Assembly (NCBI GenBank): GCA_020625635.1
Contig: JAHLBL010000046.1
Location: 1 to 10,334, forward strand
Length of the DNA stretch: 10,334 bases
Reading direction: 5' to 3'
DNA from: a bacterium
GTDB taxonomy: Bacteria; Bacillota; Clostridia; Oscillospirales; Acutalibacteraceae
Shown here piece after piece: positions 1 through 6,919 of this stretch. Both the position numbers and the translations under genes were made by a program. Below the pieces are notes generated by a model. It searched no databases. It was not told where the DNA came from and was given only the letters and a program-made list of their open reading frames with translations. Position 1 is the stretch's first letter, and every line of letters begins with the position of its first letter.

Positions 1-114
1 CTGATTATTTGTACAATCTGACGAAAAATCTTGCTTCGCAAATCGCGCACCAGAATTATGCGGTGCTACCTTAACAAAAATTTAACAATCTATTGTCAGA
101 TGTGCACAAATCAG
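1..114. repeat. Left-end dispersed repeat with palindromic arms
   Basis: Bases 8-63 align without gaps to 10279-10334 at the other end of the window, in the same orientation, with 44 of 56 positions identical by my count; the best-conserved blocks are GAAAAATCT and GAATTATGCGG. In addition, 1-22 is an imperfect inverted repeat of 95-114 (GTCAGAT and ACAAATCAG arms, about 18 paired positions with small bulges), so the segment could fold into a long stem with a loop of about 70 nt. Differences between the copies fall evenly across codon positions, so I read this as a non-coding repeat rather than a protein fragment. The first 74 bases can be read as the end of an open frame (stop 72-74), so the 3' end of a truncated gene is a weaker alternative. 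Confidence 0.6.
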
Positions 115-118
115 CGGG

Positions 119-136
119 GCTTTATTTGGATAAAGC
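119..136. other. Short perfect hairpin
   Basis: GCTTTAT (119-125) is the exact reverse complement of ATAAAGC (130-136), with a 4-base loop TTGG. It follows the repeat and lies about 32 bases before the promoter of the transporter pair. There is no T-run after it, so it is not a standard terminator for rightward transcription. It could be part of the upstream repeat or a protein-binding palindrome; function is unknown. Confidence 0.45.
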
Positions 137-167
137 GTAGAAATTGCGCGGAAGCGGTCGAAAAATG

Positions 168-197
168 TTGTCTTGATACTATTATATATGTTAAAAT
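168..197 (+). promoter_or_regulatory. Sigma-A-like promoter of the transporter pair
   Basis: A -35-like TTGTCT (168-173) is followed after 18 bases by TAAAAT (192-197). TG at 189-190 gives an extended -10 (TGTTAAAAT). Transcription would start near 204, which leaves a short leader before the ribosome site GGAG (213-216) and the ATG at 224. It also puts the in-frame TTG at 173 upstream of the transcript start, supporting 224 as the true start. Confidence 0.55.
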
Positions 198-223
198 GCA
201 GTGTAATTGATTGGAGTAATGTG

Positions 224-1150
224 ATGTTAAAACAGCTTAAGGGCAGCATAATTCTGCTTATTACCGCTATTGTGTGGGGCTCCTCGTTCGTTGCGCAGAG
301 CGAGGGTATGAATTATGTTCAGCCTTTTACCTATAATTCAATCCGCACGATAATCGGCGGACTTGTCCTGATTCCCGTCATTTTTTGCTTCAGAGCTTTC
401 GGCAGCAAAACTGAGCGTAAGCCGCTTAATTTCCGTATTACACTCATAGGCGGTGTGTGCTGCGGGCTTGTGCTTTGTATAGCGAGTTCCCTGCAGCAGT
501 TCGGTATCGTTCAGACCACGGCGGGTAAATCGGGATTTATTACTGCCCTGTACGTTATTTTTGTGCCTGTTATCGAGCTTCTCCTCGGCAAGCGCCAGCG
601 CAGGATAATCTGGCTGTGCGTGCTGATGGCGATTGTCGGCTTTTACCTGCTCTGCGTCAACGAGGCGTTTACTATCGGAGCAGGCGAGTGGATGACGTTC
701 GCGTGCTCGGTGTTTTTCGCGGCGCACATTATTATTATCGACCGCTTTCTCGCTAAAGGAGCGGACGGACTTACGATGGCGTGCGTGCAGTTTCTTACGG
801 CGGGTTTTGTGATGTTCATATGTATGCTTCTGTTCGAGCAGCCGAACATCGAAAATATCCTCTCCGCCAAATACACTATCCTGTACGCGGGCGTGCTGTC
901 CTGCGGCGTCGGCTATACGCTGCAGATTATCGGTCAGCGCTACACAGCCCCGACCGTAGCGACGCTCATTATGAGCCTTGAGTCGGTTTTCTCTGTGCTT
1001 TCGGGCTGGCTGATCCTCGGAGAAACTCTCGGCGCGAAGGAGCTTTTGGGATGTTGTCTCGTATTTACTGCGGTGGTTTTCGCTCAGGTGAGATTTCCGT
1101 CGCGAAATAATAAAAAATTATCCGTGAGTCATACGGATATTGGAGGTTAG
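224..1150 (+). CDS. EamA/DMT-superfamily membrane transporter
   Basis: A 308-residue protein of the drug/metabolite transporter superfamily, usually exporters of amino acids, metabolites or drugs in the cytoplasmic membrane. It has the family's usual length of about 300 residues and its ten-helix pattern as two EamA repeats (about residues 8-140 and 150-288). The first helix carries IVWGSSFVAQ near residue 16, and the second repeat ends with the typical ESVFSVLSGWLILGE stretch near 253-267. A short polar, lysine-containing tail follows. The ATG at 224 is chosen because GGAG lies 7 bases upstream and the first helix starts right after it; an in-frame TTG at 173 has no good ribosome site. Its stop codon abuts the ribosome site of the antiporter gene 3 bases downstream, so the two are probably cotranscribed and translationally coupled. 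The substrate cannot be told from sequence. Confidence 0.9.
   Translation: MLKQLKGSIILLITAIVWGSSFVAQSEGMNYVQPFTYNSIRTIIGGLVLIPVIFCFRAFGSKTERKPLNFRITLIGGVCCGLVLCIASSLQQFGIVQTTAGKSGFITALYVIFVPVIELLLGKRQRRIIWLCVLMAIVGFYLLCVNEAFTIGAGEWMTFACSVFFAAHIIIIDRFLAKGADGLTMACVQFLTAGFVMFICMLLFEQPNIENILSAKYTILYAGVLSCGVGYTLQIIGQRYTAPTVATLIMSLESVFSVLSGWLILGETLGAKELLGCCLVFTAVVFAQVRFPSRNNKKLSVSHTDIGG
1142..1146 (+). promoter_or_regulatory. Ribosome site inside the end of the preceding gene
   Basis: GGAGG lies in the last codons of the DMT gene, whose TAG is at 1148-1150, and 7 bases before the antiporter ATG at 1154. Terminating ribosomes would sit on the site of re-initiation, a typical arrangement for translational coupling. 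Confidence 0.75.
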
Positions 1151-1153
1151 AAA

Positions 1154-2887
1154 ATGACAAAAACAAAGAAAATTGTGCTTGCATGTTTTGCGCTTGTTAT
1201 TGTCGGACTGCTTGTTTACGCTGTAGTATCGGGCGGCTCGCTGGGCACCGTAAAATGTCCTGAATGCAAAGGCAACGCAACAATAATGGATAGCTGCGAA
1301 ACATGCGGGGGCGAAGGTATGGTCAGAGGTACATGGTGGGCTCTGCTTCCGCCGATCATTGCCATCGGACTCGCGCTGATTACTAAGGAGGTTTATTCCT
1401 CGCTCGCGATCGGTCTGTTCACGGGCGGCGTTATTTACGCTACCGAGGCAGGCGGAATCTTCGGAACACATTTCCATCCGCTCTCCGCGATGAACGAGAT
1501 CAACGAAGCCGGTCTGATATCGGCTGTCAGCTCAACGGCGGGCGTGTTTATCTTCCTTGTTGAGCTCGGAATTATTGTAGCTCTTGTCAATAAGGCAGGC
1601 GGCTCCCAGGCGTTCGGAAGATGGGCGGCTAAGCACATCAAAACACGTATGAGCGCTATGCTCGCTACATTCGCTCTCGGCGTACTTATCTTTATTGACG
1701 ACTATTTCAACTGTCTGACAGTCGGCTCAGTTATGAAGCCCGTAACCGACGGACACAAGATTTCCCGCGCTAAGTTTGCGTATCTCATTGACGCTACCGC
1801 GGCGCCTGTATGTATGATCGCTCCCGTTTCCTCATGGGCTGCCGCTGTTTCGACATATGCCGAGGACGGTCAGGGACTTAATCTCTTTATCACAGCGATT
1901 CCCTACAACTTCTATTCGCTCCTCACCTTTGTATTTATCATCGCGATCTGCGTAATGGGCTTTGACTACGGTTCAATGGCTATGCACGAGTTCAACGCTA
2001 TGTACAAGGATGACCTTTACACCACAGGCGAGAGAGTTGACAAGGAGCTTGAGGGTGAAAAGCCCAATCCCAACGGTAAGGTTATCGATCTTATTCTCCC
2101 TGTATTATTCCTTATCGGTGTTTCGGTATTTGCGCTTGTATATATCGGCGGCATCCTCAACAACAGCGATACGGACAACTACGGTAACTTCATCAACGCA
2201 TTCAGTAACACTGACGCTACGATCGCCCTTCCGTGGGCAGGCGCGATTGCTCTCGTATTTGCAATCATCTATCTGATGATCCGCAAGGTCGTTACCTTCC
2301 AGGAGAGCATGGACGCTGTTCCCAAGGGCTTTATGGCAATGGTTCCCCCGATCCTTATTCTTACATTCGCGACTGCTCTTAAGAATGTCACAATGGACCT
2401 CGGCGCAAAGTATTTTGTTGCTGATCTTATGAGCGGAGTTGCCCAGGGATTACAGAACTTCCTGCCCGCTATCATCTTCCTCGTAGCCTGCTTCCTCTCC
2501 TTCTCCACAGGTACATCATGGGGTACATTCGGAATCCTTATTCCGATCGTGCTCTCCATCTTCCCGAGCGGCGAGCTTCAGGTTATCGGTATCTCGGCAT
2601 GTCTCGCGGGCGCTGTATGCGGCGACCACTGCTCACCGATTTCCGATACAACGATCATGTCCTCCGCGGGCGCTCAGTGTAACCACATCAACCACGTTTC
2701 AACTCAGCTGCCATACGCGCTGACTGTCGCAGCGGTATCGTTCATTTCGTTTATCATCGCGGGCTTTGTACAGACATGGTATGTCGCTCTGCCCATCGGT
2801 GTTGTGCTTATGATCGCTACACTCGTAATCATTAAATTTATCACCAAAAACGAAAAGTTTGCAGAAAAAGCAGCTGCCAAAAAATAA
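1154..2887 (+). CDS. nhaC: NhaC-family Na+/H+ antiporter with N-terminal Cys4 segment
   Basis: A 577-residue polytopic membrane protein that probably exchanges Na+ for H+ to control internal pH and sodium. NhaC-family hallmarks are clear: IDDYFNCLTVGSVMKP at 181-196, ATAAPVCMIAPVSSWAA near 214-230, TGTSWGTFG near 452-460, DHCSPISDTTIMSSAGA at 491-507 and HINHVSTQLPYA at 511-522. The N terminus is odd. A first hydrophobic helix (about 7-26) is followed by a soluble stretch with CPEC (35-38) and CETCGGEG (48-55), spaced like a zinc ribbon and resembling the CxxCxGxG motifs of DnaJ. The canonical transporter begins at about residue 60. The start has GGAGG 7 bases upstream. It is coupled to the DMT gene and followed by a strong terminator. 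Other NhaC-fold substrates, such as amino acids or malate/lactate exchange, cannot be excluded. Confidence 0.9.
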   Translation: MTKTKKIVLACFALVIVGLLVYAVVSGGSLGTVKCPECKGNATIMDSCETCGGEGMVRGTWWALLPPIIAIGLALITKEVYSSLAIGLFTGGVIYATEAGGIFGTHFHPLSAMNEINEAGLISAVSSTAGVFIFLVELGIIVALVNKAGGSQAFGRWAAKHIKTRMSAMLATFALGVLIFIDDYFNCLTVGSVMKPVTDGHKISRAKFAYLIDATAAPVCMIAPVSSWAAAVSTYAEDGQGLNLFITAIPYNFYSLLTFVFIIAICVMGFDYGSMAMHEFNAMYKDDLYTTGERVDKELEGEKPNPNGKVIDLILPVLFLIGVSVFALVYIGGILNNSDTDNYGNFINAFSNTDATIALPWAGAIALVFAIIYLMIRKVVTFQESMDAVPKGFMAMVPPILILTFATALKNVTMDLGAKYFVADLMSGVAQGLQNFLPAIIFLVACFLSFSTGTSWGTFGILIPIVLSIFPSGELQVIGISACLAGAVCGDHCSPISDTTIMSSAGAQCNHINHVSTQLPYALTVAAVSFISFIIAGFVQTWYVALPIGVVLMIATLVIIKFITKNEKFAEKAAAKK

Positions 2888-2898
2888 TTGACTCTTTC

Positions 2899-2943
2899 GG
2901 TCGGACAGAAGGTTGCCCAGCAATCCTCTGTCCGACCTTTGTT
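2899..2943 (+). terminator. Rho-independent terminator after the antiporter gene
   Basis: GGTCGGACAGA (2899-2909) pairs perfectly with TCTGTCCGACC (2927-2937). The stem continues inward as GGTTG/CAATCC with small bulges around the loop at 2916-2920. TTTGTT follows directly. It begins 12 bases after the antiporter stop and ends the first transcription unit. Confidence 0.85.
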
Positions 2944-2967
2944 ACTTGTTACATTGTTGTAAAATAA

Positions 2968-2996
2968 TTGATTTTTTCGGGATTTTGTTATAGAAT
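2968..2996 (+). promoter_or_regulatory. Sigma-A-like promoter of the cytidylyltransferase/LicD operon
   Basis: TTGATT (2968-2973), a 17-base spacer and TAGAAT (2991-2996) match a vegetative promoter well. The expected start near 3003 leaves a short leader before AAAGGAG (3014-3020) and the ATG at 3029. It lies after the upstream terminator, so the three downstream genes form their own unit. Confidence 0.7.
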
Positions 2997-3028
2997 ACAT
3001 TTATAAGTACCGCAAAGGAGAATGCATA

Positions 3029-3754
3029 ATGAACATAGCTGTTATTCTTGCGGGCGGAGTAGGCTCCAGAGTAGGAGCCGACCGACCGAAGCAGTTTATT
3101 GAAATTATGGGCAAGCCCGTGCTCGCCTATACGATCGAGAAATTTGACGATCATCCCGAGATAGACGCTATCGAGATTGTCTGCGTCAAGAGCCATATCG
3201 ACTACCTTAAGGAAATGGTGAAGGAGTACGGCTTCAAAAAGGTGAAATGGATTACCGAGGGCGGCGACACCTTCCAGGGCTCCGTTATGAACGGAATCTA
3301 CAACCTCAAGGGCGAGGTCAGCGACGACGACGTTCTGCTTATTCATTTCGGCGCTTCACCGTTTGTGGAGAGCGAGATCATCTCCGACGCGGCGCGTGTG
3401 TGCAAGGAAAAGGGAAACGCTATTTCCACGACCGACTTCCTTTATCTGTCGGGCTCCAAGGACGGAGATAAAAGTTTAAACTATATTAACCGCGACACGA
3501 TCGCATGTATGAATTCCCCGCACGCGTTTCAGTTCAAATTTGCCTGCGACCTCTATGACGAGGGCGTAAGGACGGGTGTGATCAACGAGGTTGAGCCGCA
3601 CACGACCACAATGATGTACGCGCTTAACAAGCCGATCTACTTCTCCAAGGGAAGTCAGACGAACATCAAAATCACTACCAAAGAGGACCTTGACCTGTTC
3701 GAGGGATATGTACTCCTTCAGCAGAAGAGGAAAACGGAAAACCAATCGAGGTAA
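3029..3754 (+). CDS. IspD/TarI-family cytidylyltransferase, divergent active site
   Basis: A 241-residue enzyme of the family that includes IspD (CTP plus methylerythritol phosphate) and TarI (CTP plus ribitol-5-phosphate). The nucleotide-binding loop is intact: LAGGVGSRVG at 7-16 and RPKQF at 19-23, including the expected Arg14 and Lys21. NRD at 154-156 and NIKITTKEDL at 212-221 also match the family. The HDAARP signature reads HFGASP at 106-111, losing both the Asp and Arg found in typical members, and the TPQ motif reads SPH at 163-165. The residues that face the sugar-phosphate are therefore changed while CTP binding looks retained. The start has AAAGGAG 8 bases upstream. It is 5 bases from a LicD gene, which argues for making a CDP-linked donor for surface phosphorylation rather than isoprenoid synthesis; no TarJ-like reductase is adjacent. 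Automatic annotation as ispD would be doubtful. Confidence 0.85.
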   Translation: MNIAVILAGGVGSRVGADRPKQFIEIMGKPVLAYTIEKFDDHPEIDAIEIVCVKSHIDYLKEMVKEYGFKKVKWITEGGDTFQGSVMNGIYNLKGEVSDDDVLLIHFGASPFVESEIISDAARVCKEKGNAISTTDFLYLSGSKDGDKSLNYINRDTIACMNSPHAFQFKFACDLYDEGVRTGVINEVEPHTTTMMYALNKPIYFSKGSQTNIKITTKEDLDLFEGYVLLQQKRKTENQSR

Positions 3755-3759
3755 CGATA

Positions 3760-5355
3760 ATGGATGCTACACAAAACTATTTGCTTAACCTTCTGCTCGA
3801 GATAGATGATTTGTGCAAGAAGTACGACATAGAATATATGATCGACTTCGGTACAACGCTCGGCACGATCCGCCACGAGGGCTTTATCCCGTGGGACGAC
3901 GATATCGACATAAATATGACCGAGGAGAACTATTACAAGTTCGTTGAGGCGTGCAAAAAGGAGCTCGATCCCGAGCGCCGCGTGTACGGCGACGGACGTA
4001 TCGACCGTGATTTCCCGGGTATCTTCGGACGCTATATCGACGTTGAGTCTATCCGTCTCGCTTCGACATTCGCGTTCTGGAAGCCGATCGTCGGTCAGTG
4101 TATCGACGTGTTCTATATGATCGAGCTTCCGGGCGATCCCGTAAAGAAGCAGGAAATGATCGATCTGTACTTCGCCTATGATGAGTATTCAAACTCGTCG
4201 TACCGTCATTTCCGCTCCAAAAACCGCGAGCAGATGCGTCTGTATAACGAATTCTGCGCGCTTGAGAAGAAAATCGGCAAGGAGGCTGTGCTCGAGAGAA
4301 TCGAGTCCAAGATTTTCCACAAGCACTACGACGACTGCGACACTTATATTTCCTCGTCCGCGCGTAAGTACGGACCGTCCTCGCTCGCTCCCAAGTCGAT
4401 TTACCAGACTATTTACTACGCCAATTTTGAGGGACACAAGCTCCCAATTTCAGGTCAGTACGCCGAGCTTCTGACGCATTACTACGGCGACGACTGGAAT
4501 ATAATTCCAAAAGAGAAAAAACAGCATTCCAAAATGTCTATGACGGGCATTAAGTGCAAGGAATATGTTGATGATTATATGCGTCTTTTTGACGAGAAAG
4601 AGCTTAAAGCCGACCGACAGAAGACGAAGCACATCATGGTTGAGGAGGGCTTCCGTACAGCCGAACATCTCCGCAAGGTTTATACCAAGCTTGCCGAGTT
4701 TGAGCTCCTCAAAATAAAGAGAAAGATCCAGAAGAACAACATCGACGTTAAGTCGCTGCTCGTTCCCGGTGATAAGGAAAAGCTTGCCGTTCTGGACGAC
4801 CTCTTTGCCGATTACTACACGAAGCAGCTCGACCAGAGCGTCCGTTACTGGGAGGTCTACTTCGATATCGGCGACGAGCTCTTCTGTGCCGCGCTGTTCA
4901 ATATGATTTACGGCAGAGCCGACTTCACTAAGGCGGCTAAGCTTATGAAGGTCAGAGAATCCGCGTTTGTTCCTATGAGTGAGGACATTAAGGCGGTATG
5001 GGCTGTTGTCGAGCACGCCCGCGCGATCAAGTGCCAGATGGTTTACAAGAACTACGATGAGGCTGAGGCGCTTATCGAGGACGGTATGAAGAAATACCCG
5101 CACTGCAAGGAAATCAAGATATTCAACCTCGAGATTGCCGTTGTACGCGGCAGACTTGAACAGGCGGAGAAGCTCGCTTTACAGCTCCTTGAGGAGTACC
5201 CGAATAACGACCGTGTGATAAAGGCTCAGGGCGATATCGCCTACGCCCGCGGCGAATACGAAAAGGCGGACGCTGTTTATGACAGGATCCTGAAGGAATC
5301 TCCCGACGGCTTGCTCCACCTTGATATCCGTAAGAAAAGGGAGGCGTTAAAATGA
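3760..5355 (+). CDS. LicD-family phosphotransferase with C-terminal TPR repeats
   Basis: A 531-residue protein. Residues 1 to about 260 are a LicD nucleotidyltransferase-fold domain; LicD enzymes transfer phosphocholine or a related phospho-alcohol from a CDP donor to cell-surface sugars. The signature is complete: GTTLGTIRHEGFIPW (31-45) and DDDIDI (46-51), with the later FEGHKLPISGQY (223-234) and YYGDDW (241-246) elements. There is no signal peptide or membrane helix, so it should act in the cytoplasm. Residues about 270-420 are a helical linker. The C terminus has TPR-like units ending in Pro447, Pro481 and Pro515, an exact 34-residue period, with RGRLEQAEKLALQLLEEYP and RGEYEKADAVYDRILKESP as clear copies. 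GAGG at 3748-3751 serves the ATG. It overlaps the next gene by 4 bases (ATGA). The precise donor is unknown. Confidence 0.9.
   Translation: MDATQNYLLNLLLEIDDLCKKYDIEYMIDFGTTLGTIRHEGFIPWDDDIDINMTEENYYKFVEACKKELDPERRVYGDGRIDRDFPGIFGRYIDVESIRLASTFAFWKPIVGQCIDVFYMIELPGDPVKKQEMIDLYFAYDEYSNSSYRHFRSKNREQMRLYNEFCALEKKIGKEAVLERIESKIFHKHYDDCDTYISSSARKYGPSSLAPKSIYQTIYYANFEGHKLPISGQYAELLTHYYGDDWNIIPKEKKQHSKMSMTGIKCKEYVDDYMRLFDEKELKADRQKTKHIMVEEGFRTAEHLRKVYTKLAEFELLKIKRKIQKNNIDVKSLLVPGDKEKLAVLDDLFADYYTKQLDQSVRYWEVYFDIGDELFCAALFNMIYGRADFTKAAKLMKVRESAFVPMSEDIKAVWAVVEHARAIKCQMVYKNYDEAEALIEDGMKKYPHCKEIKIFNLEIAVVRGRLEQAEKLALQLLEEYPNNDRVIKAQGDIAYARGEYEKADAVYDRILKESPDGLLHLDIRKKREALK
5335..5344 (+). promoter_or_regulatory. 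Strong ribosome site for the overlapping third operon gene
   Basis: AAAAGGGAGG lies within the last codons of the LicD gene, 7 bases before the ATG at 5352, which overlaps the LicD stop (ATGA, 5352-5355). This implies coupled, roughly matched synthesis of the two LicD-type proteins. Confidence 0.75.
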
Positions 5356-6683
5356 CAGGTATTCAGTCAATACAGCTCGCTATGATGGAGGAAATAAACT
5401 CTATCTGCAAGAGCGAGGGCTTATCCTACGTCCTTTCCCACGAGACCGCCGCGTATGTCAAGGACAACGACGGCTTTATCGACGAGCAATACGCTTTCAA
5501 GATTATGATGCCTATGGCTGATATTGCGAAGCTGAAAGCCTGCGTGGAAAGCAAATACGCCGACACACGTTTTATTGAGAGCTGGGAGAATAACCCCGAC
5601 CTCCTTCAGCTTAAATTCCTCTACGTTGACAGGAGCAGCACCGTTATTGACGGCGGCTCGGTTGAGCACAGAATCGCTCCCGGAGCAACTATCACTATTT
5701 TCCCCGCGCGCTCCTTTAAGCCTGAGCCGAAGGCTCTCGGCTGTGAGCACTATGTTGAGCTTGTCAACAAATCCGACCGCAAAAAGGCGAAGAAGATCGT
5801 CGCTTTAAAGGCGCTCAGCAGAATCAATAAAGAAAAGTACGGCAAGATGATTGAGTCGAGAGTTTCCGTAAACACCGACTACATCCAGAAGGCGTTTACC
5901 TCCAGCACCGAGAAAGCCGCCGCTGCCGCGGTCGAAGGCAACTTCAATCCCACGGATCAGCCGTATCTTAATTCCAAAAAAGAAAAATGTTTTGTTTATA
6001 TAGACGACAAGGGCAAGGAGACGGAGCTCCCCGCAAACCTGTTTACAAAAACTACCGTTAAGAAGTTTGACGGCGTGGAGCTGACTCTCTACGCTGCTGA
6101 GAAGGATTTCCTTTCCGCAATCTTCGGCAAGGGCTGGAAAAAGCGCGCGCGCAATCCTCTTACCGGAACGGATAGGATCACCGTCATCAGCGACCCCGAA
6201 ATTCCCTACGCCGACTACCTCGACTATATCAAAGACGACGAGGTTTCGTTCAAGGAGATCACGGTCGCGAAGCGTGAGAACAACACGTGGATGTCCTCGG
6301 TACACAATCCCGCGGTCGCGCATACACAGAAGAACTTTATGGAAATCAGACGCTCTGTTGAGCGAATCGACATCTGGTACCGCCTGCGCTCCAAGCGCGC
6401 CGATCTGAAAAAGGCGTATGAGGAAAAGGACGTCGCTAAGCTCAGAAGCCTGCTCTCCGAGTACCTCAGAGCTACCGAGCGCTACCGCAAGGAGAAGGTC
6501 GGTTTCTATATCGACGACGAAATCTTCACATACGCTAAGCTCGTCTGGGAAGAGGACGCAAAGGGCTCAAAGTCCAAGCTTAAAAAGGAGTACGCAAAGC
6601 GCATCTATGAGCTTGTTCCCGATATCTACAAAAACGAAACGCCTGACGAATACTTCGCCAAGCGCGGAACGGTTATTAAATGA
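5352..6683 (+). CDS. Divergent LicD-like protein lacking the catalytic acidic motif
   Basis: A 443-residue cytoplasmic protein with no signal peptide or membrane helix. By eye it is a remote LicD relative. The N terminus IQSIQLAMMEEINSICKSEGLSYVL (5-29) has the helix preceding the LicD signature, and GFIDEQYAFKIMMP (41-54) takes the place of GFIPWDDDIDI. The region KKFDGVELTLYAAEKDFLSAIFGKGW (237-262) aligns with FEGHKLPISGQYAELLTHYYGDDW of the preceding protein. The DDDID metal-binding residues are gone, so catalysis by the usual LicD mechanism is unlikely; a regulatory, scaffolding or acceptor-binding partner is my inference. The C-terminal third (about 320-443) is charged and helix-rich with no recognised domain. 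Its ATG overlaps the LicD stop by 4 bases, so a complex between the two is plausible. The reading frame is intact over its full length, so it is not a decaying pseudogene. Confidence 0.75.
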   Translation: MTGIQSIQLAMMEEINSICKSEGLSYVLSHETAAYVKDNDGFIDEQYAFKIMMPMADIAKLKACVESKYADTRFIESWENNPDLLQLKFLYVDRSSTVIDGGSVEHRIAPGATITIFPARSFKPEPKALGCEHYVELVNKSDRKKAKKIVALKALSRINKEKYGKMIESRVSVNTDYIQKAFTSSTEKAAAAAVEGNFNPTDQPYLNSKKEKCFVYIDDKGKETELPANLFTKTTVKKFDGVELTLYAAEKDFLSAIFGKGWKKRARNPLTGTDRITVISDPEIPYADYLDYIKDDEVSFKEITVAKRENNTWMSSVHNPAVAHTQKNFMEIRRSVERIDIWYRLRSKRADLKKAYEEKDVAKLRSLLSEYLRATERYRKEKVGFYIDDEIFTYAKLVWEEDAKGSKSKLKKEYAKRIYELVPDIYKNETPDEYFAKRGTVIK

Positions 6684-6686
6684 TAT

Positions 6687-6701
6687 GAGCGGGATCCGCT
6701 C
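6687..6701 (+). other. Short hairpin just after the LicD operon
   Basis: GAGCGG (6687-6692) and CCGCTC (6696-6701) form a perfect 6-bp stem with a 3-base loop, 3 bases after the operon's last stop codon. No T-run follows, so it is at best a weak terminator; it could protect the 3' end of the mRNA. Confidence 0.4.
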
Positions 6702-6722
6702 TTGTAAAAAGAATACACTGTG

Positions 6723-6755
6723 AAAAACGGGGCTTGCTCAAAAGAGCAGCCCCGT
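6723..6755 (-). terminator. Terminator-like hairpin, better oriented for the minus strand
   Basis: ACGGGGC (6727-6733) pairs with GCCCCGT (6749-6755), and TTGCTC/GAGCA extends the stem to an AAAA loop with one bulged T. The five A's at 6723-6727 give a U-run on the minus-strand transcript, whereas the plus side has none. It would be a backup stop for the leftward CNNM/CorC gene, though the GC-rich stem may also stop the LicD operon. Confidence 0.55.
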
Positions 6756-6789
6756 ATGTACAAATGCAATTAAATATTTATAATTATTA

Positions 6790-6852
6790 AGTGAAAAGTC
6801 GAAAGCACAACGCTTAAAAAACACATTGTTCTTTTGCTTGTAACTTGTCACT
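6790..6852. repeat. Imperfect AT-rich inverted repeat
   Basis: AGTGAAAAGT (6790-6799) is complementary to ACTTGTCACT (6843-6852) with one mismatch, and scattered pairing continues inward (ACAAC near 6808 with ATTGT near 6825). The right side, read on the minus strand, is made of short related words (AGTTGAAAGTGACAAGTTACAAG), which suggests a simple degenerate intergenic repeat rather than a gene or RNA. Nothing else is seen between the two flanking terminators. Confidence 0.4.
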
Positions 6853-6879
6853 TTCAACTATCAATACAGCAATTTTATT

Positions 6880-6916
6880 AAGGGGAAGGCTCGTTTGTTT
6901 TGAGCCTCCCCCTTTT
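6880..6916. terminator. Bidirectional terminator between convergent units
   Basis: AAGGGG (6880-6885) and AGGCTC (6887-6892) pair with GAGCCT (6902-6907) and CCCCTT (6909-6914), leaving one A/C mismatch and a T-rich loop. TTTT follows on the plus strand. On the minus strand the hairpin begins 5 bases after the CNNM/CorC stop codon, so it should end both the rightward LicD operon and the leftward gene, though the minus-strand T-run is weak. Confidence 0.7.
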
Positions 6917-6919
6917 GTG

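Noticed and set aside
3..74. Possible C-terminal end of an upstream gene on the plus strand
   Set aside because: The 23-codon frame is open, but the same DNA recurs at the other end of the window with changes spread evenly over codon positions, which fits a non-coding repeat better.
173..223. Upstream TTG start for the DMT transporter
   Set aside because: It lies inside the predicted promoter, lacks a ribosome site, and adds a polar stretch before the first helix; ATG 224 has GGAG at the right distance.
4450..5103. 217-codon minus-strand frame inside the LicD gene
   Set aside because: It is antisense to a well-supported LicD/TPR gene, has no ribosome site or promoter I can see, and shows no recognisable motif.
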